From Heligmosomoides polygyrus polygyrus (taxonomy: Eukaryota; Nematoda; Chromadorea; Rhabditida; Heligmosomidae): a stretch of 64,000 nt of DNA. Shown here one piece after another: positions 11,701-19,632 of the stretch (position 1 is its first letter; every line of letters begins with the position of its first letter). The position numbers and the translations under genes are program-made. The notes beneath the pieces were generated by a model that saw nothing but the letters and a program-made list of their open reading frames with translations, searched no databases and was not told the DNA's origin. The stretch is from NCBI GenBank assembly GCA_947396885.1, contig OX377202.1, forward strand, positions 6,262,001-6,326,000, read 5' to 3'.

Positions 11701-11834
11701 AGGTTTCCCTTTTTTAATTTGGTTGAATGTTAATTTTGCTGTTGTATTTGACGGCTACCTATTTGTTCCAGGTTTTCGTTGACGTTGTAGTGCACCTTCG
11801 AGTGCATTTAAATAAATAAATAAATAAATAAATA
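8786..11834 (+). mobile_element. CR1/Jockey-type LINE inserted in the satellite
   Basis: Satellite sequence stops after CTATGAAAAT at about 8785 and resumes with AAAATCACACG at about 11835, so both junctions can be read. The 3' end is an (AAAT)n tail at 11811-11833. The insert is about 3.05 kb and contains one reverse-transcriptase ORF but no recognisable endonuclease domain, so it is probably 5'-truncated. The short AAAAT at both junctions may be the target-site duplication. Confidence 0.85.
8846..11059 (+). CDS. LINE reverse transcriptase ORF, 737 aa, uninterrupted
   Basis: Non-LTR reverse transcriptase that would copy the element RNA at a nicked target. The thumb and fingers are preceded by about 200 residues of linker. 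Motifs in order: LKPSLTEPCDGIP (about 210-222), FRPISIIPCPSKVMES, EQHGFLPGLST, DLSKAFDKVSH (from residue 344), SGVPQGGVLSPLLFVLY and the catalytic YADD at residues 434-437. These are followed by VKDLGVFVDSKLDF and the C-terminal LYKTYVLPHLEYCSQVW region seen in CR1/Jockey proteins. The frame is open throughout, which suggests a young copy. No apurinic endonuclease or gag-like ORF is visible upstream, so the chosen Met may not be a real start and the copy is probably immobile by itself. Confidence 0.85.
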   Translation: MPDFFNADFDSLRVSLSEVDWHQIFDGYVTVDDLYHRFCKVLYENLAQFVPFRRKQSFRTIFPKHISNLLAQKERLFRSLPDPLNNSTYKAICANIDYHLKRFWAQKERKLAKHASMRRLHLHIRNKMKSNGGLPNITDINDNLCSCDSSKASALGYYFSSVFSNDITSDSVSDRATTAEDASEMMRFRRFFSNIFFTASDVFTILKKLKPSLTEPCDGIPPIIFKKCAQELSRPLSDIFNISLMLGEIPSAWKHALVTAIPKVAGAYSVTQFRPISIIPCPSKVMESIIREQFLAWLPRTGVVPPEQHGFLPGLSTVTNLVDSMFDWRLSLNQGKMVDVIYIDLSKAFDKVSHAKLLLKLNSLGVNGAFLNWFASYLSDRFMTVRVGSEFSDKLHCASGVPQGGVLSPLLFVLYTAGISDVIRSSDNIKLQIYADDIKMYGIYDQCNRVETCLALNNALNALQCWASELNLAINPEKCSVLHIGEGRAAEYSIGDASINECELVKDLGVFVDSKLDFSTHVEKITQKAYIALYFIFRNVCSDNPVILTKLYKTYVLPHLEYCSQVWNPTAKKLVTQLERVQRTFTRLVYKRLNQSAISRNVPTYEERLRALGLRSLLHRRVVADIIFCFKILRGELKLRASKYWIYRPSGLRSNGFILHYPLIQKKNYTQLFNFVFYRVARWIRRLPREVLNAESSGILKERLKKNGCVAHFRNSGQPNVILLSMQVPLPKLLRSI

Positions 11835-12057
11835 AAAATCACACGATTCAAATCCCATCCACGGCCCATCGTATTTAGGCGAATCACATCCCAAGCGACC
11901 AGCTCTGATCAAAAATCAATAATATCGATCGATCCCAGTAGGCTGACAGATACATTTTGGTTATGTATTCAAAACTGAGCCATTATCTATGAAAATCACA
12001 CTATTCAAATCTCAAATCCCATCCACTGCCCATCGTATCTATGCGAATAACGTCTTA

Positions 12058-12264
12058 GGGCCTGTTCATACTTCGCGACAAGAGCGACTCGTCGCCCGTC
12101 CGTCAAAAACATGAAAATCGATTAAAACCGAGCGCGTGCCGCCGAAAGGTGTTCATACTCGAGCGCCAACGTCTCGCTCCAGTCGCTCTAGTCGCTGCTG
12201 TCGCCTGTTCATACTTCCGCGCGCTGCGCCATCGTCGGTGCTGTCATGAAGTATGAACAGGCCC
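12058..12264. mobile_element. GTTCATACTTC MITE within satellite, copy A
   Basis: Ends GGGCCTGTTCATACTTC and GAAGTATGAACAGGCCC form a perfect inverted pair. Flanks are TTA on the left and TCA on the right. Terminal GGGCC and a 3-bp TWA-like duplication fit PIF/Harbinger MITEs. Inserted in a satellite unit. Confidence 0.8.
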
Positions 12265-12762
12265 TCAAAGAGCCAGTTCTATTCAAAAATCAATAACATC
12301 GATCGATTCTAGTAGGCTGACCGATAAATTTTGGCTATGTATTCGAAACTGAGCCATTACCTATGAAAATCACACGTTCAAATCTCAAATCCCATCCACG
12401 GCCCATCGCATTTAGGCGGCGAATCACATCTCAAACGACCAGATCTGTTCAAAAATCAATAATATCGATCGATTCTAGTAGGGCAACCGATAGATTTTGG
12501 TTATGAATTTCGAAGCCGAGCCATAATCTACGAAAACCAAACGATTCAAATCACAAATCCCATCCACTGCCCATCGTATTTGGACGAATCACGTCTCAAT
12601 CGATTGGCTCTGATCAAAAATCAATAATATGGATCGATTCTAGTAGGCCGACCGATAGCTTTCCCTTATGTATTCGAAACTGAGCCATTATCTATGAAAA
12701 TCACACGATTCAAATCTCAAATCCCAACCACTGCCCATCGTATTTATGCGAATGACGTCTTA

Positions 12763-12948
12763 GGGCCAATTCATACTTCGCGACAAGAGCGACTCGTCGC
12801 TCGTGCAAAACACGCATATCTATTGAAACCGAGCGCGCGCCGCCGAAAAGTGTTCATACTCGAGCGCCGACGTGTCGATCCAGTTGCTGCTGTCGCCTGT
12901 TCATACTTCTGCGCACTGCGGCATCTGTCGTTATGTATGGACAGGCCC
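12763..12948. mobile_element. GTTCATACTTC MITE within satellite, copy B
   Basis: Diverged copy of 12058-12264. It occupies the same position in the satellite unit, after CGTCTTA and before CAAAGA(A/G)CCAGTTCT. Confidence 0.8.
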
Positions 12949-13012
12949 CCAAAGAACCAGTTCTGTTCAAAAATCAATAATGCCGATCGATTCTAGTACG
13001 CCGATCGGCACC

Positions 13013-13984
13013 ATGCAAGAAAAACACGGAACCCACTCACCATCACGCATTTGTCTGGCGGATTTCTATAAAAAAGCATCATGCGACCGCCTCATCTAAA
13101 CAAAGAAACTTATTATCCCACGAATAGTTCTAACGTATTGGAAACAAACTCAACCCTAGACGCTTCAATTCGAAGACTTTCTCTCTCCTAGCTAAAAAAT
13201 AGATCAGCTCGTATTGTTAACGATATAATACCAAGCAGCATGTCAGTATCACTGAGTTTATTAGAATGAGCAACTTCACAAATCACAATCACAGTCTGCA
13301 ACGTCAGGTATGTGCTGGAAGAAAGCTATCTCATACAAGAAATAACAGCTGATAACAAAGGAATGTGAATGCAAAAAAATGCGTTGAACTGTCAACAACG
13401 AAGCTGGATGGATAGTTAAGTAGTGAGGCCTTAAGAAGCAGTGAATCGAATCAACGCGGACGGGATGGACTGAAAATTTCAGCACAAATCGCGCTGGTTG
13501 GACAGGACGACTAGGACATCGTGAGGACGTTTTGAACGCGTGGAGATACGCTACAGTTCTGACACGACACTTGTGACCGAGATTAGGGCGCGCTCGATCT
13601 CGTTTTCCGTCATTTCGGATTGAACCATTAGCCGAGCACTGAAATCATGGGATAAGTGAGCGGCAAGGCGCATACCAATACGGCAGCATCTTTGCTAAAA
13701 ATATACGAACGCCGAACAGGTTTTGCCGTATTTTTTAGACAACGCTTGATATATGTCGAAAATGCGCGCAGCAAAGCTGCTGGTGTGTGTAGCGAGGGTG
13801 CGGGAACGCTCCGCGGTGCATATAATTGGCGTAGTCGCAGCAGCCAACGACAGCATCGATACCGTGGTGCGATTCCCGCGGTGCTGGATTACGATTGATG
13901 TTCTGGCCGTCACCGCACTCCTGCTGTGCGTCTAACCATAAGCGACATATTCCCCACGATCCTCTCTCATAAGACCGAATATAC
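13013..13984. other. No gene recognised
   Basis: Single-copy-looking sequence with only short open frames on both strands; none resembles a known family. The 13650-13930 segment is open in several frames, but this gives no support for coding. Confidence 0.4.
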
Positions 13985-14529
13985 TACAGGGTGTCTCAAA
14001 AAACGTAGACCCTGTTTGAAAGGCGATAACTTTGCTCACAGTAAAGGTACTGAAGAATATAAGGGCTCATATGAAAGCTTAAGAAAATAAAAATTTTCTG
14101 ATATGGGCGGCATGGATTGCGCTCGTATGAATTCTTACATTTTGCCCTCGATCGAATATATTTTACTCGAATACTTGTTGTAATTTCTCCTTGATTGAGC
14201 TGTATTGATTAATTTGTGCTTCTTTTGAGGGTTCAAACTTAAAACAAACAATGTCTTGCAAAAAAAATGCAGGTTCTATCCGAAAGGTTCTAACATTGTA
14301 ACATTGCTGCTAAGGCTTTTTGAAGCTGTTCGAGACTCGTATGAAAGCACAGGATAGCAAAAGTTCTGTGACGTTTAAATGGTCAAGATCGCGCCATGCA
14401 CTCGCCTGAAACCTTACGTTTTAGGCAAACGCTTTAGACAAACCTGGGAAGTTTTAGACAACCCCCTTTTATCGATTTGGCTATTGCTCTAATAACGCTC
14501 TCTACACATCTGAGCCGATAACAAGAGTA

Positions 14530-14660
14530 ATGCCAGGCTCAAGGCTTCCCTTCGAGGAGAAGAAGTTCACCCTGAAGTGCTATTGCAATTTCGGAAACAC
14601 CGTCGAAGTGCAGACGCGGTTCAGCGACTACTTATCCAAAGCACCACCCACCCGCGTCAT
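14530..14660 (+). pseudogene. HTH-like transposase N-terminal fragment
   Basis: The frame encodes about 45 residues including EEKKFTLKCYCNFGNTVEVQ, then RFSDYLSKAPPTRVIH. This resembles the N-terminal helix-turn-helix region of animal transposases (pattern: xKCYxEFGNxVEVQRxFRxxFxxxPPTRxxI). It merges into foldback sequence afterwards. It may be a leftover of the autonomous parent of this foldback family. Alternative: chance resemblance. Confidence 0.5.
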
Positions 14661-15153
14661 CCATGCAGAATTAATCGAGTCTGAAATGCAAGGTTTCGGG
14701 CGGTGGCAAGGCGCAATATTGACTGTTTGCATGTCACAGGAATCTCGTTACCCTAAGCCATCATACTGATTCTCAAACATCTTCCAAAGCTTCGCTAGCA
14801 GCAATGTTAGAACCAAATTCAAATAGTACCTGCATTTTTTGCAAGGCGTAGTGTGTTTTTAAGCTTTAAACCTTAAAAAAGCACAAAACAACCGATACGG
14901 TCCCTTTAAGGAGAAACTACAACGAGTATTCAAGCGAAACACAATCAATCGAGCGCAAAACGGAAGAATTCATATGAGCGCATGGCGCAAACCATACCAC
15001 TCATACGTCAGAAAATGTCTGTTTTCTTAAGCTTTCATATGAGCCCTTAACTTCTTCAGTACCTTTACTGTGAGCAAGGTTACCATCTTTCAAACAGTGC
15101 ATACAATGTTTTTCATTTTTGCTTAAGCCTATAGCGGCTGTTATGGAAGATAG

Positions 15154-15411
15154 AAGCTGTTAGGAGGATGTTTAGTTGCGCTCAGAACTCTTGCGCCAGG
15201 CGGGACTCGAACCCGCACCTTCTGCTTCCGGGCAGCGATGCTCGCCTTGCACCACCAGCTGTTTTGACGTGTTTTCATGTTGATATCAGCGGTCGGCTCA
15301 TCCCGATATCACGGGTGAGTGCTGATAGGTGAGATTGCTAGGAAGATATCGTGGATGTTTTGTTCGGTTGATTTTGAAGAGTTTTGATCGCAACTAAATA
15401 TCCTCCTAACA
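15154..15411 (-). mobile_element. tRNA-headed short element with TIRs
   Basis: Inverted ends CTGTTAGGAGGATGTTTAGT and its near-complement frame a - strand tRNA-like unit (about 15190-15262). That unit has a GGTTCGAGTCC B box (sense strand) and a GGTGGTGCAAGGCGAG head. It is inserted into the right arm of the 13987-15436 foldback. Confidence 0.7.
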
Positions 15412-15619
15412 GTGCTTACAATTTTTTGACACCCTGTATTTCCATGTCAAATTAACGCTGAATACTTTTTGAATAAAATTGGACACTTTTCTAGTCAAAT
15501 TGGACGCTCTTTTAAGCAAGGTCTACGAAACCGATCTGAACACCTTTCAATTCAAGGCGAGCGTCATCCAAATTAAACTAGACTCTGAAGTTTGCAGAAT
15601 TTCACACTGAAGAAAAACT

Positions 15620-16107
15620 GGATCTATCCTAGTCCGGGGGGGGCCACATAACTAAAAGGTATTATATGTAACAAATCCACTTGAGACTTACCGTGCGGCT
15701 CCTACAGACAACATGGGACCTAAACAAGAAAAGAAAGTGAAGAAAAAAACGAAAAAATTACATAAGCGGGCAAAATTGTGTGCCCTCCTCACCATGTTAA
15801 ATACTGGTTATAACATGTCACGCGGCGGTGGCACGCGGCATGCGGCTTCATGCGCCCTCCCCATCATGTTAGATCCTTGTTATAACATGTCAGCCGGGGG
15901 ATAGCACGCGGCATGCCTCCATTCCGCCGCTCTTTGTCCGCCGACACGGTTGTAAACCGTGGCAATTTTTTTTATTTTTTTCGTTTGTCCGCTCGTTTTC
16001 GGTTTATTTTAGGTTGCAGCTTGTTAGCTAGGAGCCGCTCGGTAAGTTTCAATTCATTTTGTAACCTAATTTCTAGTTATGTGGACCCCCCGGACTAGGA
16101 TAGATCC
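15620..16107. mobile_element. GGATCTATCCTAGTC element, ~490 bp
   Basis: Inverted termini GGATCTATCCTAGTCCGGGG extend into ACATAACTA, followed by inner inverted segments around GGAGCCG. The interior holds two copies of a CATGTTA...TTATAACATGTCA unit. Relatives: 33192-33677, 40123-40609, a 59-bp mini version at 39959-40017 and a solo end at 7137. Confidence 0.8.
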
Positions 16108-16124
16108 GAAAAACTTAGTGACTG

Positions 16125-16478
16125 ACTTTCTTTGAAATTTTTTATTTCATCTGTCCCACATAGTGACCGCACTGGTTGAAATTTTATTAAAATTTTAGCA
16201 CATGTCGCGAAGGCACACAGTATTGGGAGGTAAGAACGCGCCAGCCAATCACAACCAGACTCAACGCCGACAGTAACCACGCACGCCAGGTAATCAGGGT
16301 ACCGACGTTGCACGCCTTCACTGAATGCGACGTCATTTGATGCAGCCTGACTGGCTGGCGCGTTTCCAGCTCCCAATGCTACGCACTTTCGCGACATGTA
16401 CCAAAATTTTAATAAAATTTCAACCAGTGCGGTCACTTTGTGGGACGGATGAAATAAAAAATTTCAAAGAAAGTCACA
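16125..16478. mobile_element. Foldback MITE with CATGTCGCGAA core
   Basis: Arms of about 85 bp: GACTTTCTTTGAAATTTTTT on the left and its complement on the right. Inside are inverted CATGTCGCGAA / TTCGCGACATG blocks, CCCAAT and the motif GCGCCAGCCAAT. The core matches 45813-46008 and 53299-53487. Confidence 0.75.
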
Positions 16479-16691
16479 CCAATTTTTTCAAGAAGAAATT
16501 GTTCTAACCTCCCAGAGAGTCTACATTAATCTGGAAGACGCTCGTTTTGATTTGTAAGATGTTACATCGATTTCAAGAGCGTAGAGTTTGCTGTAAAGAG
16601 TGTCCAATTTCCAAATTATTCATTTGTTTCAACAAAAAAAAAACAATGTTTTGAAGCTTATTTGAAAGTGTAGGGAGGCGGTAAATTTTTA

Positions 16692-17946
16692 CCAGGCTGT
16701 CCAATAATTCTTGTCCGAAAATTTCACCATTTTTAAATTTTTTTCAACTCTATTGAAAAACAAGTCTAATCAACAATATAATCACCACAGTTATCCACAA
16801 CAGTGGCCCATCGATTGGGCAGGTCGCCGATGCCCTTCGCCCAGAACTCCGGGGGCTGCGACTCGAAGAAGTCCGCGATGTCGGATTTGAGGTTGTCGTA
16901 GTTGGTGAATTTTCTTCCGGCCAAATGGTGCTTCAGCGGGCGGAACAAGTGGTAGCCGGAGGGGGCGAGGTCCGGGGAATACGGCGGATGGGCAACCGTC
17001 TCCCAGCCGAGCGTCGCCAACTTCTGCTGGGTCTCCTTCGCAACGTGGGGGCGCGCGTTGTCGTGCAGCAGGTGGACCGAGGCCCGTTGAGGACGCTTTT
17101 CTCGGACGGCGGCGGCTAGTTTCTCGAGCTGATCGGTGTAGATGGAGGCGGTGACCGTCCTGCTTTGCGGGAGCAGCTCGAAGTACAGCATGCCCTTGGC
17201 GTCCCACCAGCAGCAGAGCATGATCTTCAGCGGGTGCAGGTCGGCTTTCGGCGTCGTCGGCGGCTCTTCTCCGCGCGGGATCAGACGGCACGGCGGGCGA
17301 CGTTGTCGTAGAGGACCCAGCTCTTATCCCCAGTGACCAGGTCCTCGAGAAACTCCTTGCGATGCGGACGAAGGAGGAGGGACTGGCAGACGGCCACGCG
17401 GCTCTGCTTGTTGGCGTCCGTCAGACGGTGGGGGATCCAACGGGCCAGAACTTTGTGGTAGCCGAGTAAGTTGAGTCGATTGTGGATGGTGGACTTGCTG
17501 CAGCCGAGCGTCGTCGCCAGTTCGCGGGTGGTGGCTTCCAGCCTCTCCTTGATACAGCGACGGACTTCGTCATCATCCACCGTAGAAGGCCTCCCGCTGT
17601 GCTCCCTGTCCTCGAGGCTCGTGTCGCCGCTCTCGAAACGATTGGACCAGCGCCTGACTGTGCGTTGGGACACTGCATCCTCCTTGCACGCTCTGCAGAT
17701 GTTGGCGACCGCGGTGCCCGTGTCGTTGCCCAGCAGCCACTCGTAGTACACGAACGTACGAATTCGACCTTGGTCCATTTCAGCTTGTACTGGTAGCTAG
17801 ACGCGGCGACTGCGCCTTATACACCCCTAGCGTGGAACTCTGGAGAACCTTCTAGAAGGTTTTTACACTTGCCTGATATTATAACACTTCTAAGGAAAAT
17901 TATAGAATTTTGAAAATTTTCGGACAGGAATTATTGGACAGCCTGG
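16692..17946 (-). mobile_element. Full-length mariner element, 1255 bp
   Basis: TIRs read CCAGGCTGTCCAATAATTC on both ends, with one difference over about 30 bp, and TA is duplicated immediately outside (16690-16691 and 17947-17948). The length is typical for mariner. The - strand carries one transposase gene with a single frameshift. Confidence 0.95.
16766..17778 (-). pseudogene. Mariner transposase, one frameshift and a missing third Asp
   Basis: The DD34D cut-and-paste transposase is read from Met at 17778. The N-terminal half has the usual HTH pair (WLLGNDTGTA; TLGCSKSTIHNRL), the WVP-like linker WIPHRL and first catalytic VTGDKSW. The frame is lost near 17281, where the sequence lacks one base inside the expected RAVWIPRGEEP region. 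It continues in a second frame (16766-17221 and upstream) with CCWWDAKG, HDNARPH (second Asp) and YSPDLAPSGYHLF. Counting 34 residues after the second Asp lands on that Gly, where mariner transposases have the third Asp. The copy therefore appears inactive for two reasons. Confidence 0.9.
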
Positions 17947-17948
17947 TA

Positions 17949-18233
17949 GCTTATTAGAAAAAGAGACCGTGCCATTCATTCACTTGTCTAAGTCGTCACG
18001 ATTTTGATCTGATTTTTCGGTGTAAATGCTGCCTGCTTCAAACAACAAGGTGAAGATTTACGCGTCTAATTGTTGTTTATTTTTTCTACAAATGTTTATT
18101 TGGCTTATCTTACGTTTATTTTTTCTGCAAACATTTTAATGTGTAACTCCAGGTAAATTTATTTAAATGGTGTGTTATTGTGTGTAACCTCAGGTAAACA
18201 GTGAGTTATTGTGTGTAAAGTCCAGACAAACAG
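17949..18233. other. Low-complexity repeat flank, no gene
   Basis: T-rich stretches with short GTGTGTAA direct repeats (18150-18240). No coding signal. Confidence 0.4.
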
Positions 18234-18560
18234 GTGTGTATCACCTGTCGTCCCGTTGATCATCGACTTGCTCGAGCGGGCGCCAGCAGCGTCTCCATTC
18301 GTCCCTATCGCGTGCCAGAGTGCTCCAGAGGATCTCCTCGCTCGAGGGACACGAAGAGCGTCATAGCGGTCGTTCAGCGCTTTCACGAAGAAGTCCGACC
18401 AACGCGTTGGTGGACGTCCTGGTGTTTTCTTGACATCCCACGTAATCCAGTCGGTGACGCCTCTCGTCCAACTGGTGTCTTCGAAGCGCATTACGCGACC
18501 GGTCCACCTAATTTTCGACGACTTGGCCTATGCGACAGCGTCTCTGATCTTCGAACATCG
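18234..18560 (-). mobile_element. RTE-type LINE 3'-end fragment
   Basis: The - strand reads KKTPGRPPTRWSDFF, ALNDRYDALRVPRARR and further tail residues, then shifts frame. It is the best preserved of the three RTE tails in the window. Flanking copies of the short GTGTGTAACTCCAG motif suggest insertion in a small repeat. Confidence 0.75.
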
Positions 18561-19114
18561 GCGAAGCCCGGAACTCCGGAGGTGTGAAAGGTGTGTAACT
18601 CCAGCTAAACAGAATTTTTGTTCTCAATCAGAGGAAGATCGCGACGTGCTAGCCAGGTGCGTGGCGTAACATTTTTTTTTGCACTAGAAGTGTCTTCTTC
18701 CTGTACTTTAAAATAAGCTAAAAACCAATGTTTTTCTTTGAAAAGTAAAAAAAGTAAAATTTCGAAGAGTGCGTTCACTTAATGGGGGTAAATTTGTAAC
18801 AAAAAAAACTATGAAAGCCATAGTAAATTTTCCTTGAACAAAAAATTATTCCAGGAGTTTTCTCGAAGAATCTCTAGTTCAATCTGGAAAACGCTCATTT
18901 TGATCTGGAAAGCCTTCAGTTTGGTTTCAAACCTCCAAGTTTCCTCAGAAGAGTGTGCAACTTAGTTTGAAAGATGTCCAATTTGAAGCCAAAATGGTAA
19001 TTATCCCCATCATTGTTGAATATTAGTGCAAATATTGCGAAGAGCTAAGGAAGCCATTCGTAAAAGAAAGGCGGCGCCAAGCAAAGATTGACGTCAACTT
19101 GACTTACAAGGAAG

Positions 19115-19550
19115 CTATCTCAACGGTAGGTTGGAGCGGCTTAAGTGTTGTATATGGGTAGACTCGCCTCTCTCTGGGAAACAACAAAACGCAAATATCT
19201 CAACCCCAATACAACTCTTCACAGAGTTAGGGACGACAGAAGTTCGACCTTGGCGGCGTTAGCTGTATGCCAGCAGGTGGAGGACGGGCTCAAATTGGCT
19301 GGAAACAGCGATGACGAGCGAGCCGCGGTGACGCAGTGGGTAGAGGGGCGGCGTAATCCCCATAATCGCTGTTTTCAACCACCTCCGCCTGCAGTCATAG
19401 GGCTAACGCCGCCAACGGCCCAACTTCTGTCGTCCCTAACTCTGTGAAGAGTTGTATTGGGGTCGAGATATTTGCGTTTTGTTGTTTCCCAGAGAGAGGC
19501 GATTCTTCCATACACAACACTTGGGCCGTTCCGACCTACTGTTGAGATAG
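19115..19550. mobile_element. Palindromic element with central tRNA-like unit, inside or flanking sptl-1
   Basis: Outer ends CTATCTCAACGGTAGGT and ACCTACTGTTGAGATAG are inverted. Arms of about 150 bp follow (GGGAAACAACAAAACGCAAA against its complement). The loop (about 19320-19370) carries a tRNA-like A-box stretch GGTGACGCAGTGGGTAGAG. The arms match those of the larger palindrome at 55958-56890. Confidence 0.75.
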
Positions 19551-19632
19551 TTTCATGGTTAGGCTCTTTCGTGGGTCTCGCTATAACTACGACCATAAAC
19601 AGCGAAGGTAACAAAAAAGAAGAAAAACCAAC

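Larger units (their letters stand above)
8558..13012. repeat. ~165-bp satellite array split by a LINE and two MITEs
   Basis: A unit containing AATCAATAATATCGATCGAT, TAGTAGGC, TTTTGGTTATGTATTCG and GAGCCATTATCTATGAAAAT recurs near 8567, 8727, 11935, 12312, 12477, 12643 and 12988. Spacing is 164-168 bp where uninterrupted. The 371- and 353-bp gaps become about 165 after removing the MITEs at 12058-12264 and 12763-12948. The LINE at about 8786-11834 splits one unit. Confidence 0.85.
13987..15436. mobile_element. TA-flanked foldback/MITE with CAGGGTGTC ends
   Basis: The element reads CAGGGTGTCTCAAAAAA at its left end and TTTTTTGACACCCTG at its right end, with TA directly outside both. This is the signature of Tc1/mariner-superfamily insertion. 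Much of the interior is arranged as inverted arms. The same family with TA flanks occurs at 60932-62179. Embedded are a short transposase-like ORF (14530-14660) and a tRNA-headed TIR element (15154-15411). Confidence 0.8.

Noticed and set aside
16791..17291. 166-codon - strand frame inside the mariner
   Set aside because: It is a GC-rich shadow of the transposase frame with no mariner motifs.
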